From NCBI GenBank assembly GCA_018402725.1, contig JAGYII010000006.1, positions 1 to 64,000 of the forward strand: a stretch of DNA of 64,000 nucleotides, in the 5' to 3' direction. Made by a program: the position numbers and the translations under genes. The DNA is from Candidatus Izemoplasma sp. (GTDB lineage Bacteria; Bacillota_I; Bacilli_A; Izemoplasmatales; Izemoplasmataceae). The notes below the pieces were generated by a model. It worked only from the letters and a program-made list of their open reading frames with translations. It did not search any database and had not been told where the DNA came from. This document shows, piece by piece, positions 45,034-56,227 of this stretch (its first letter is position 1; every line of letters starts with the position of its first letter).

Positions 45034-45765
45034 ATGAAACCAGTCGCCATTATTACCGGCGCATCCGGTGGGATTGGACGAGGGATTGCGGAGCTTTTTT
45101 TAAGTCGTGATTACCAAGTTGTCTTACATACCCACCAGAAGCCCGAATCAATGACCCTCCTTTTAAAACAATTCCCACCATCACAAGGGGTGGTTTTTCA
45201 AGGCGATCTGACCGATAAAAAGGTCACTGAAGCCTTGGCTTTAAAAGCGATGGATACTTTTGGAAGAATTGATGTTTTAGTGAATAATGCTGGGTTAAAA
45301 ATGGATGGAGCCATCGATGAAATGACCCTTGAGTCTTTTAATCGCGTCATGGATGTGAATCTGACTTCCATCTTTTTAATGACCCAAGCTGTGGTCCCAT
45401 TTATGAAAAAGCAAAGGCACGGATCGATTATCAATTTAAGTAGCGGAATTGGCTATCAAGGCCGGCCTTTAAACGTCAACTATGCGGCTTCAAAAGCAGC
45501 ACTCATTGGCCTTATCCCCTCCCTAGCCAAAGAACTTGGGCCTTATCAAATCAGAGTCAACGGCGTGGCCCCAGGCCTCATTCCAACCGAGATGACGTCT
45601 TATTATTCCAAAGAGGAGCAAGAAATTTACCGTGAAACCGTTCCTTTAAAACGATTAGCCACGCCGTTAGATATTGGTAAAGCGGTTTATTTTTTAGCCT
45701 CTGATGAAGCGGCATTTATTTCCGGACAGACCTTATTTGTCAACGGAGGGACCCAAACCCATTAA
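45034..45765 (+). CDS. Short-chain dehydrogenase/reductase
   Basis: 243 residues, classical SDR: cofactor motif TGASGGIGRGIA, NNAG, catalytic Ser in INLSSGIGYQG, and YAASKAAL (Tyr-x-x-x-Lys). C-terminal ISGQTLFVNGGTQTH. It is near FabG-type 3-oxoacyl reductases, but no fatty-acid genes adjoin, so the substrate is open. I use the ATG at 45034 (GAGG 8-9 bases ahead) rather than a GTG at 45025. Confidence 0.88.
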   Translation: MKPVAIITGASGGIGRGIAELFLSRDYQVVLHTHQKPESMTLLLKQFPPSQGVVFQGDLTDKKVTEALALKAMDTFGRIDVLVNNAGLKMDGAIDEMTLESFNRVMDVNLTSIFLMTQAVVPFMKKQRHGSIINLSSGIGYQGRPLNVNYAASKAALIGLIPSLAKELGPYQIRVNGVAPGLIPTEMTSYYSKEEQEIYRETVPLKRLATPLDIGKAVYFLASDEAAFISGQTLFVNGGTQTH

Positions 45766-45777
45766 GACGTATTTTAC

Positions 45778-45807
45778 TTGCTTAAACACGAGTTTATTTA
45801 TTATAAT
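45778..45807 (+). promoter_or_regulatory. Promoter of the HMA-domain gene
   Basis: TTGCTT (45778-45783), 18-base spacer, TATAAT (45802-45807), followed by GGAGG and ATG at 45831. Confidence 0.55.
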
Positions 45808-45830
45808 ATGACTGTAAATAGGAGGTTTTT

Positions 45831-46043
45831 ATGACGACATCTGAATATAATGTTAGAGGGATGCACTGTGTAGGCTGTTCATCCGCTATTAAAAAGTTAT
45901 TAGAGAAAAACAAACACATTCAAGAAGTTCGGGTCGAGCTTTATGAATCCAAAATCTTTGTCACCTATGATGAATCAAACGTCGACCACGATACCATTGT
46001 AACGACCGTGGGCCGTTTTGGATATCAAGCCGCTAAAGCTTAA
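45831..46043 (+). CDS. Heavy-metal-associated (CopZ-like) protein
   Basis: 70 residues, a single HMA ferredoxin-like domain with GMHCVGC (CxxC at about 13-16) and the C-terminal GRFGYQA. It binds Cu(I) or another soft metal as a chaperone. Unusually there is no copper ATPase or CsoR next to it; it is monocistronic with its own promoter and terminator. Confidence 0.85.
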   Translation: MTTSEYNVRGMHCVGCSSAIKKLLEKNKHIQEVRVELYESKIFVTYDESNVDHDTIVTTVGRFGYQAAKA

Positions 46044-46073
46044 AAATCAGACACTTCTGTCTGATTTTTTTTA
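46043..46073 (+). terminator. Terminator after the HMA-domain gene
   Basis: AAATCAGACA/TGTCTGATTT stem and a T run. Confidence 0.9.
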
Positions 46074-46116
46074 TTTCTTTGTTACAATGAACCTATCTTA
46101 GTTTTGAGGGGTATCC

Positions 46117-47799
46117 ATGCACGGACTTCCTGTTTCTGAAGGGGTGGCCTTTGGCCATGCGCTTCGTCTAAAAAAAGAACCGATTACCGTGCCTTTGACG
46201 GGATGTGAAGATGCGTCTAAGTGTTTTGACATGCTTGAAAAAGCGATGCATCAAAGCGTTGAAGACTTAAAAAAACTCAAAGAAAAAGCCGCCAAGAAGC
46301 TTTCCGCAAGCGATCTTGAGATTTTTGATGCCCATATCCAAATGACCACGGACATTGAAATCATCAAGGCGGTTAAAAACCGGATTCAAAACGACCATGA
46401 ACATCCCGCAAAAGCCTACCAAACGGTCAGCCAAGAATTCCAAACGATGTTTGAAGCGATGGACGATCCTTATTTTAAAGAACGGGCCACCGATATTAAA
46501 GATGTGGCGTACCGCGTCTTAACTTATTTAGTGGGGAAGACGCCCCAAGATTTAGGGATGTTGTCACGCCCCACCGTGATTATTGCCGATGATTTAACCC
46601 CTTCTGATACGGCGAGCCTTGACTTAGACTTTGTAGCGGGGTTTGTCACGAGAACCGGAGGCTATACGTCTCATACCGCCATCATGGCGAGAAGTCTTTC
46701 GATTCCCGCCATTGCCGGGGTCAAAGATGCTTTAGAGATTCCTTCAGATGCGCTTATTTTTTTAGATGCGTATAACGGCGATATCTTTATTAATCCCACC
46801 GCGTCTGAAAAAAGAACGCTGACCCAAAAACTTGAAAAAGAACTCGCCTTTAAAGAGACGTTAAAAGCCTATGTCGATCTTTCAACCACCAAAGATAAAC
46901 ATCCCGTCTTAACCTACGCCAATATTGGGTCACCGGCGGATTTACCCTTAGCTTTATCGCAAAAAGCGCTTGGAATTGGCTTATTTAGAACCGAATTTTT
47001 ATTCATGGACGCTCCCGAAGCACCCTCATTAGACGCCCAAATCAAAGCCTACGAGGCCGTCTTTAAAGCCTTTAAAACTGTCATTGTCCGGACCTTAGAT
47101 ATCGGCGGGGATAAACAACTCCCTTATTTAAAAATGCCGCATGAAGAAAATCCATTCTTAGGGCACCGAGCGATTCGTTTATGTTTTGAAGAAATTGATT
47201 TATTTAAAACCCAACTTCAAGCCATTCTAATCGCGGGGTGTGTCACTGATCACGTGAAAATCATGTTTCCGATGATTGCTCGGGTGGATGAAGTGATCAA
47301 AGCTAAAGGCCTCTTAGATGAGGTAAAAAAAGCCTTAGATGTCGCTAAGACCCCTTATCAAAAAAATATAGAGATCGGCATCATGATTGAAATTCCCGCG
47401 GCGGCTTTAAATACGGAAGCCTTTTGTGAACACGTTGACTTCTTCTCAATTGGGACTAATGACCTGATTCAATACACGTACGCGGCGGACCGGATGAATC
47501 AAAAAGTCAGTTATTTATACGAGCCCCTTGACCCAACCCTATTACGGTTAATTGATCACGTCGTGAAAGCCGCAAAGAAAAAAGGTAAAGACGTCGGGGT
47601 CTGCGGGGAAATGGCGGCCGATCCGGTCGCGGCTCAAATCTTAATCGGCCTCGGTATCGATGAATTATCGATGAGTGCGGGGAGCCTGACTAAAGTCCGG
47701 TATGCCCTCCACCAAAAAACCATTCTTCAACATCAAGCCATTGCTGAGAAAGCCTTGCTTCAAAAAGACGCCCTCAGTGTTAAACAATTATTCCAATAA
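46117..47799 (+). CDS. ptsI: PTS enzyme I (PEP-protein phosphotransferase)
   Basis: 560 residues. The HPr-binding helical domain comes first, then the phosphorylated His in GGYTSHTAIMARSLSIPAI, and the PEP-binding barrel (GIGLFRTEFLFMD, RTLDIGGDKQLPYL, GTNDLIQYTYAADR, GVCGEMAADP). It passes phosphate from PEP to HPr. Neither ptsH nor any EII gene is nearby. A likely local role is HPr-dependent activation of GlpK (52659), which has the target His. GAGGGG is placed before the ATG. Confidence 0.95.
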   Translation: MHGLPVSEGVAFGHALRLKKEPITVPLTGCEDASKCFDMLEKAMHQSVEDLKKLKEKAAKKLSASDLEIFDAHIQMTTDIEIIKAVKNRIQNDHEHPAKAYQTVSQEFQTMFEAMDDPYFKERATDIKDVAYRVLTYLVGKTPQDLGMLSRPTVIIADDLTPSDTASLDLDFVAGFVTRTGGYTSHTAIMARSLSIPAIAGVKDALEIPSDALIFLDAYNGDIFINPTASEKRTLTQKLEKELAFKETLKAYVDLSTTKDKHPVLTYANIGSPADLPLALSQKALGIGLFRTEFLFMDAPEAPSLDAQIKAYEAVFKAFKTVIVRTLDIGGDKQLPYLKMPHEENPFLGHRAIRLCFEEIDLFKTQLQAILIAGCVTDHVKIMFPMIARVDEVIKAKGLLDEVKKALDVAKTPYQKNIEIGIMIEIPAAALNTEAFCEHVDFFSIGTNDLIQYTYAADRMNQKVSYLYEPLDPTLLRLIDHVVKAAKKKGKDVGVCGEMAADPVAAQILIGLGIDELSMSAGSLTKVRYALHQKTILQHQAIAEKALLQKDALSVKQLFQ

Positions 47800-47829
47800 A
47801 AAGACCGCTAAAGAGCGGTCTTTATTTTT
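47799..47829. terminator. Bidirectional terminator between ptsI and the MORN gene
   Basis: AAGACCGCT/AGCGGTCTT stem with A and T flanks, between convergent genes. Confidence 0.9.
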
Positions 47830-48091
47830 TTATTCCTTTTTCATAATGAGCGTCTTCTTCAACTTGGCCCTCAGCACTAAACCGTTGCCAGCGGCCTTCT
47901 TTTTTGCCTTTTAAATAAGCCCCTTCTTTCCATAGTTCCCCGGAGCGGTGATAAAATTGCCAAAGGCCTTCTTTATTATTTTTAATAAGGGGGCCTTTCG
48001 CTTTTAAAGCACCCGCTTTAAAATAATAGGTTAAATATTCATGATTTAAATCATAGACTTTTTGACCATTGGTATAGATGGTTTTTTCCAC
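47822..48091 (-). CDS. MORN-variant repeat (YwqK-like) protein
   Basis: About 89 residues. Three to four MORN_2-type repeats: KNNKEGLWQFYHRSGELWKE, GAYLKGKKEGRWQRFSAEGQ and a final YEKG. Such proteins include the YwqK antitoxin family, but no toxin is encoded beside it. I prefer a GTG start at 48091 with AGGTGA ahead. It lies 18 nt after the expected start of transcription from TATAAT (48121-48116). A TTG at 48142 has no ribosome site. Confidence 0.6.
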   Translation of the reverse strand: MEKTIYTNGQKVYDLNHEYLTYYFKAGALKAKGPLIKNNKEGLWQFYHRSGELWKEGAYLKGKKEGRWQRFSAEGQVEEDAHYEKGIKK

Positions 48092-48189
48092 CGAATCACC
48101 TGCTTTCTTAGCTTCATTATAAGAAAGGAATTCGGGATTCAAACATCAAAATCGCTTGTTTAGAAGGTTTTTAATCTAGAAAAGGCTTT

Positions 48190-49167
48190 TTATTCAAAGG
48201 TTTCTTTTGGAAGCGGGAGATTGATCTGGGTATTTAAAGGCCGGACCGATTGTTCGATTTTTTCTCTTAACGGCCTGAGCTTTGGAGGCAGTGCGAGCGT
48301 TTGACCGAGTTGACTGAGGTCTTCTTCATCATCAACAAACCCGGGACCATCAGTCGCAAATTCAAATAAGATGGGACGGTATATTCGTGTATACAAAGAC
48401 TTAAAATAAAATCGGTCGACAAGCCCTGAATGCGGCATTCTTAAAGAACTAAAATAACTGATCCATGATTCAATAGCGGCTTTATCTTCAACTCTAAAAG
48501 CGACGTGATGAATCGTTCCATAGCCTTGGTAACCGGCTTTAGATTGATCTTCAGTGAGATAAATCGTCGCTCCATGACCGCCTTCAGGAAGGGTATATTC
48601 GGTCGTCTTTGACGCATCTTTAATCCCTTTAAACCCTAAGACTTGCGACAAGATAGCGTCCATCGCATTTATGTCTGAGACCTCCATAAAAACCGGACCT
48701 AAAACCGGATGATTTGTGCGCATTAGGGGACGTGAATCTTCCCAAGGTTCCCGGAGCGACGCCTTCAAATCCTTCATCCACGGACAAAGCATATTGTTGA
48801 CCGTCACTTTCACTAAAAAAGAGAAACGGTTTATGATGAAGGGCTGACTTCTTTGATAGGCGACCTGATAATGGGTCAGTCTTTTTTTCCAGTACTCGTA
48901 AGATAGGTGGGTTGGAATTCTTAATCCAATTCGTGAAATTTCGTCGGTCCCATGGATGCCTTTGGAGACATCTTTAAAATCAAAAAAAGTGATGTCGGTT
49001 CCCGGGGACCCTTTCGCATCCGCAAAGAAGGTATGGTAGGTTTGAATGTCATCTTGGTTGACGGTTTTTTTAACTAAACGCATTCCTAAGACGTGTGTGA
49101 AAAAATCAAAGTTACGTTGAGCGTTATCGGTGATTGATGTAATATGATGCAAACCATGGATTTTCAT
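48190..49167 (-). CDS. VOC-family ring-cleaving dioxygenase (MhqO-like)
   Basis: 325 residues with four beta-alpha-beta-beta-beta modules. GLHHITSITDNAQRNFDFFT at the N-terminus, GTIHHVAFRVED and FEFATDGPGF supply two His and one Glu metal ligands. Similar to hydroquinone-type dioxygenases MhqA/MhqO, which degrade quinones in Firmicutes. It would complement the FMN reductase at 31435 in quinone defence, though they are far apart. Confidence 0.85.
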   Translation of the reverse strand: MKIHGLHHITSITDNAQRNFDFFTHVLGMRLVKKTVNQDDIQTYHTFFADAKGSPGTDITFFDFKDVSKGIHGTDEISRIGLRIPTHLSYEYWKKRLTHYQVAYQRSQPFIINRFSFLVKVTVNNMLCPWMKDLKASLREPWEDSRPLMRTNHPVLGPVFMEVSDINAMDAILSQVLGFKGIKDASKTTEYTLPEGGHGATIYLTEDQSKAGYQGYGTIHHVAFRVEDKAAIESWISYFSSLRMPHSGLVDRFYFKSLYTRIYRPILFEFATDGPGFVDDEEDLSQLGQTLALPPKLRPLREKIEQSVRPLNTQINLPLPKETFE

Positions 49168-49297
49168 AAGGCCTCCTCTTTTATTTTACAATGCTTCTTT
49201 AGATTTAGGGCATCCGTGCATTTTAGAATTATAATTATTAACATGGATTTTACTAATCTTACTATATAATTAATTAAAGTTTGATCTTGGAGGTTTT

Positions 49298-50561
49298 ATG
49301 TTTAGCTTATCTAATTATTCTTTAAAAGAAAAAAGCTACATTTTGTATGATGTCGCTAACTCAGCGTTCATCTTAACCATTGTCACTGTTTTATTTCCTT
49401 TATACTATCAAACCGTCGCTGCAAGTGTCGATAACCGGACCCAGATTTTTGCCTTTGTGACCTCAGGAATTGCCTTAACAATAGCGATTATGTCACCGAT
49501 TGTCGGGGCCCTTGCGAACTATCAAGGAAACAAGCGGAGATTCTTCTTTATTTTCTTCTTAGTGGGGATTATCGGTGGATTTGGGCTGATTTTACCGGGC
49601 TTAAGCTGGGTCACCTTACTAACGATCTTCGTGATTTCTGAATTTGGATACGGAATGAGTAACGTGATCTATGATGCCTTCTTGGTCGATGTCACCGATG
49701 AATCGCGGATGGACTTAGTTTCTTCAGCAGGATATGGCTGGGGCTATATTGGTAGCATGGTGCCTTTTATGATTGGGATTATTCCTTATGCTTTAGTAAC
49801 CTTAGGCTTTATCGATGCGGCTTTTGAATATCCATCGATTGTCTTTGCGTTTGTGATTGCCTTATCGTGGTGGGGCTTCTTCACGATTCCCCTCTTAAAA
49901 AATGTGCAACAAACCTACGTCGCTCCCCCCACTAAAACACCACTTAGAGATTCCTTAAAAAGCATCGGGCGCACCTTTAAAGAAATTCGCCAATATAAAT
50001 ACATCGTCATCTTCATGATTGCCTACCTTTTATACATTGACGTCGTCAATACCGTGATTCGTTTAGCGACCACCTTAGGGACTGAACTCGGAGTCGGGGT
50101 GACCACCTTACTCGGAGTCGTCATCATCGTTCAACTGATTGGGTTCCCTAGTGCAATCATCTACGGGAAGTTTGCGAAAAAATTCGGTGGGAAACGAATG
50201 ATATATTTCGGGATCGCCGTCTATGCCGTCACCATCTATTTAACCTTCTTAATCAATGAAGACCGCACCTACTTAATGTGGATCATCGGCGGCCTCGTCG
50301 GAACGGCACAGGGCGGGATTCAGTCGATCTCACGGAGCTACTTTGCGAGGATGTTGCCGTTAGATAAGGCCAATGAATTCTTTGGCTTCTTCTCCGTCTT
50401 TGGAAAATTTGCGGGTATCTTGTCCCCATTCTTAATTGGACTCGTCATCGCCACGATGGGACCCAACTTCGCCGTCATTATTCTCTAGACCTCTTTCTTT
50501 AGGCGCCTTGTTATTATTCTTTGTTAAACCTGAAAAACAAGAACAGCTCTTAGACCTATAA
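49298..50561 (+). pseudogene. UMF1-family MFS transporter, C-terminus frameshifted
   Basis: The open frame gives 396 residues ending at 50488: NSAFILTIVTVLFPLYYQTV at the N-terminus and GGIQSISRSYFARMLPLDKA near the end, typical of the UMF1/Atg22-like MFS family. The stop falls inside the last membrane helix. In the +1 frame the sequence continues LGALLLFFVKPEKQEQLLDL to a stop at 50561, which is the expected last helix and tail (about 420 aa). So a single indel near 50484-50490 breaks an otherwise intact gene. It may be real or a consensus error. Substrate unknown; amino acids are suspected for the family. Confidence 0.8.
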
Positions 50562-50595
50562 AAAAGACCGCATCGGAAGATGCGGTCTTATTTTT
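50562..50595. terminator. Bidirectional terminator after the UMF1 gene
   Basis: A perfect 11-bp stem AAGACCGCATC/GATGCGGTCTT with a GGAA loop and A/T flanks. Confidence 0.9.
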
Positions 50596-51542
50596 AACAA
50601 GGTTCGGTAGTTTTGAAGTAACTCATCCGCTGAGGTTTATGAAGGGGTAACCCGTCATATGAAGCGTTAGAAAGTAAGGATGAGAGAATCGAAGGATCTT
50701 TTGTTCATACCACGCTTCTTCTAAGGCGCCGATCCAGGAATCGACCATCGCCTTGGCATTCGCGTAACAATCCATCACCGATTCTTGATGGGATGAGCCA
50801 AAGGACAGGGTGAAGCCACGTCGTTTTATTGAGATTTAAATAATCGAAATCACGAATGTTTTGAGCATGGGATAAATCTTGATAATAGATCGAGCGTACC
50901 TTTTATAAGGGGTCACTAATCTTAGCAAATGACGTTTAATTTTGAACCGGTCAACGACTAAGATTCGTTCGACTAAACGCATGATTTGGTAGCCTTTACT
51001 AAACAAGGCACCTGCTCCACTGACTTCAAAGGTTTTTGGACGGCTTTTTCCACCGCTTCTTCAATCACGGTCGGAAATGCTTAAAAGGGAGGTGTTTTGG
51101 GGGTGGATGACCGAAGATGCGGTTTGAAACCGAGATGATGAGTGATGAAAGCGACATCTACTTTACGTTCAAATTGAAGGTGAAGGCCGGATACTGATGG
51201 GTTTAGGGTCCAGCTTCTTCAAAAACGCCAGTGTAATAAAAATATAAGGATGAATCGCAATATCTAAGGCATGATGAGTTAAAAATTCCTAAAAGATAAT
51301 CATAAAGTTCTAAGGGATTGTTGTTCGATAGCCATGGCTAATAGATGATGAAGAAACAACTGTGTTTTTTGACGGTGAATTAAGTTTCCAATCTGGTTGG
51401 AAACCTCTTTCGTGTCACGGCTTAATCCATATAAAAAATAATCAGGGCCTTGGGCGCCTAATAACGTAAAATCAGAATTGGTCTTAGCGGCATCTAGAAA
51501 TTCTTTTGCCAAGGTGGTGTGCATGTAAAAATCGGCCATCAT
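50594..51542 (-). pseudogene. Zinc-dependent phospholipase C-like gene with many frameshifts
   Basis: The intact N-terminal 80 codons (ADFYMHTTLAKEFL, LLGAQGPDYFLYG) are typical of the zinc-dependent phospholipase C-like family. The rest is spread over all three minus-strand frames: YDYLLG, then HHALDIAIHPYIF (HxxxD zinc motif), then HLQFERKVDVAFITHHLGFK, then IEEAVEKAV, then FEVSGAGALFSKGYQIMRLV, then IYYQDLSHAQNIRDFDYLNL, then ESVMDCYANAKAMVDSWIGA. At least six shifts and one in-frame stop occur over about 800 bp, yet the residues between them look conserved. At least two shifts are undone by adding one T in a T run. The exact 3' end is uncertain. This accounts for the stretch 50.6-51.3 kb. 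Confidence 0.75.
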
Positions 51543-51672
51543 TGCCTTTCTACGATTAAATTAAAGTTTTCTTAAAGCACTTAACCTATTATATATAGGA
51601 TAGGCTTGATTTCAAAAGAGTTTTTTACATCTCTACCTTAACGCTTCTTTACAAAACTTATAATGTAGCCGA

Positions 51673-51701
51673 TTGACAACGCTTTCATCCTTTGCTATAT
51701 T
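51673..51701 (+). promoter_or_regulatory. Promoter of the glpFK operon
   Basis: TTGACA (51673-51678), 17-base spacer, TATATT (51696-51701): the strongest consensus promoter in the window. Transcription would start about 100 bases before glpF. Confidence 0.8.
51674..51687 (+). promoter_or_regulatory. cre-like catabolite repression site in the glpF promoter
   Basis: TGACAACGCTTTCA matches the cre consensus TGWAANCGNTNWCA with one mismatch and overlaps the -35. CcpA bound here would block transcription. No ccpA gene is in the window. Confidence 0.6.
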
Positions 51702-51736
51702 TAGGGTATAAAATTTAATAAATCGCAATGGGTGGG

Positions 51737-51790
51737 AGGCCTGCGAAAGCTTACATATTTATGTGTGCTCGTAGACCTTTTATTTTTTGC
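51737..51790 (+). promoter_or_regulatory. glpF leader terminator-like hairpin, probable GlpP target
   Basis: AGGCCTGCGA (51737-51746) pairs with TCGTAGACCT (51769-51778) with one mismatch and one G-U. An inner stem ACAT/ATGT follows, and the hairpin is succeeded by TTTATTTTTT. In Bacillus, GlpP with glycerol 3-phosphate prevents termination at such leader hairpins. glpP is encoded 2.4 kb downstream. Binding is inferred. Confidence 0.65.
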
Positions 51791-51810
51791 AAAAAGAGAG
51801 GAGAAATTAA

Positions 51811-54155
<2,345 letters not shown>

Positions 54156-54183
54156 AACAATTTAATGCAACACAAAGAGATGA

Positions 54184-54223
54184 GAGAAAAAGATACGCTT
54201 TGGCGTAACTTTTTCTCTTTTTC
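54184..54223 (+). terminator. Terminator between glpK and glpP
   Basis: GAGAAAAAG/CTTTTTCTC outer stem and TACGC/GCGTA inner stem, then a T-rich tract, 16 bp before glpP. It may end the glpFK transcript or itself be a GlpP-controlled site. Confidence 0.75.
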
Positions 54224-54238
54224 TTATTTAGGAGTTTT

Positions 54239-54799
54239 ATGTTTGATCAACCGATTATTCCCGCCATCAAATCCAAAGAACATCTTGATGCCTTTTTAAA
54301 GTGCGAACTTAAAATGGGTATTTTAATGAACTTCGATTTGATTGAACTATATCCGATGATTCAGTCGCTCCACGCCCACGGTAAAAAAGTCATTTTACAT
54401 CTTGAACTGACACGCGGGATTGCGAATGATGAATTTGGGGCTATTTTTGCAATCCAAGTTTTAAAAGTGGATGGGCTGATTAGCACCAAACAAAAAGTCA
54501 TTGAAATCTGTAAGAAAAGAGGGGTTTTAGGCATCTTTAGACTCTTCTTAAAAGATACCTTAGCCTTTGAAGCTAACCTCAGACAACTCCAACATATTCA
54601 GCCTGATGTGGTCGAAGTCTTACCGTCAATTCCAAAGTACATTCAGGCGATTAAAGAAAATTCAAGTGCGGTCGTTATTTCAGGGGGCTTACTCCTTGAT
54701 CATCACGAAATCCATGAAGCATTGGCGGCCGGAGCTTCTTCGGTTACCGTCTCAAAGATTGATTTATGGTTCGCTCAGAAAGGAATTAACCATGCATGA
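54239..54799 (+). CDS. glpP: Glycerol uptake operon antiterminator
   Basis: 186 residues, TIM-barrel-like GlpP family. QPIIPAIKSKEHLDAFLKCE at the N-terminus, GLISTKQKVIEICKKRG, VVEVLPSIPKYI and SSAVVISGGLLLDHHEIHEA are family hallmarks. With bound glycerol 3-phosphate it lets polymerase read through leader terminators of glp genes; the hairpin before glpF is the obvious target. It overlaps glpO by 8 bp. Confidence 0.93.
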   Translation: MFDQPIIPAIKSKEHLDAFLKCELKMGILMNFDLIELYPMIQSLHAHGKKVILHLELTRGIANDEFGAIFAIQVLKVDGLISTKQKVIEICKKRGVLGIFRLFLKDTLAFEANLRQLQHIQPDVVEVLPSIPKYIQAIKENSSAVVISGGLLLDHHEIHEALAAGASSVTVSKIDLWFAQKGINHA

Positions 54800-56227
54800 T
54801 GTGATTATTATTGGGGCAGGCATTACCGGCAGTGCGATTGCCTTTGAACTTTCAAAATATCAAATGTCGGTCCTTGTTTTAGAAAAAGAAAACGATGTTG
54901 GCTCAGGCGCCACGATGGCCAACAGCGCGATTATTCATAGTGGGCATGATCCAAAACCTGGGACCTTAAAAGCAAAACTTAATCTCTTAGGTAATGCCCT
55001 TTATGATGATCTTGAAAACGATCTCCAGATTCCACTGCTGAGAACGGGGGCGTATTTAGTTGCTCACGGCGAAGCTGAAGAAAAAAAATTAGAAGAACTA
55101 AAAAAGCGGGCCGATTTAAATGGCGTTGAGGCTTTTTATATTCCTTTAGAAGAGGCTTTTAAAAAAGAGCCTCAGCTTTCTAAAACCATCACTAAAGTCG
55201 TCTCTTTACCGACCACCAAAGTCACCTTCCCCTGGGAAGTGGCCCTTGCTTTCATGGAAACGGCCGTGGTGAACGGGGTTCAACTTGAAAAAAACCAATC
55301 GGTCAAAGCGATTGAAAAAATAAAAGATATTTTTGAAGTCACCACCGAAACTGCTACATTTAAATCTCGTTATATCATCAATGCCGCCGGGGTCTACGCC
55401 GAAACGATTGCGTCGCTCATTGAAACCGTGGTCCCCTATCAAACAAAGCCAGAAAAGGCGAATATTTTGTGATCGACCGGCGAGCCAAAGGTTTCATGAA
55501 TCACGTCATCTATCCGGTTCCGACTGAAAAGGGAAAAGGGGTCTTAATCACCCCGCAAGTTCACGGAGAAATTTTAATCGGACCGACCTCAGAATATACC
55601 TCCCACTTTGACTCCACCAACACGACTAAAGAAGGATTATCCTGGGTCAAAAATGAAGCCCAAAAACTGGCCGAAGACATTCCTTATGAAAAGACGATTA
55701 GAACCTTTGCGGGACTTAGACCCAGTTTAAAAGAGTATGACTTTTACATTCAAGAATCGAACGAAGTGTCTCACTTCATTCATGTCGCAGGAATCGATTC
55801 ACCCGGTCTAACCGCCGCGCCAGCAATTGGGTTGTATGTCAAAGATATCCTCTGTGAAAAAGAAGAATTTTTAATCAAAAAAACCTATACGACACAACGG
55901 AAAAAAATTACGCCCTACCGGATGATGGATGACTCCGCGAAAAAAGAAGCGTTTGCGGTAGATCCTCAATACGGGCGGCTTATTTGTAAGTGTGAACGGG
56001 TCACTGAAGCGGACGTTGTGTTAGCCATTCACAGGCCCGTTCCCGCTGATTCAATCAAAGCGGTCAAGAAAAGAACCCGGGCAGGAGCAGGGATTTGTCA
56101 GGGCGGGTATTGTGAACATAACGTAATTGAAATCATTGCCCGGGAACTATCCATCCCGAAAACATCAGTCAATTACTACAACCCAAACACCCAAATCCTG
56201 ATCGGCGAAACCAAGGGGGAACACTAA
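54792..56227 (+). pseudogene. glpO: FAD-dependent glycerol-3-phosphate oxidoreductase with BFD-like domain, frameshifted
   Basis: The true start is the ATG at 54792 (AAGGA ahead). Residues 1-219 (IIIGAGITGSAIAFELSKYQ, GATMANSAIIHSGHDPKPGT) are the DadA/GlpA-like FAD domain. The frame then shifts near 55450. In the second frame the sequence runs ARKGEYFVIDRRAKGFMNHV, GKGVLITPQVHGEILIGPTS, and ends in a BFD-like [2Fe-2S] region with Cys in ICKCERV and GICQGGYC. One added base near 55449 restores a product of about 478 aa. It oxidises glycerol 3-phosphate to dihydroxyacetone phosphate. Two separate genes are unlikely: the second part has no ribosome site. Confidence 0.85.

Noticed and set aside
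47822-48142. Toxin-antitoxin module (YwqJK-like)
   Set aside because: Only the MORN-repeat half is present. No toxin gene adjoins; the neighbours are ptsI and a dioxygenase.
55469-56227. Separate BFD-type protein starting at GTG 55469
   Set aside because: It has no ribosome site and begins in the middle of a conserved flavoprotein segment that continues upstream in the same frame. A frameshift of glpO explains it better.
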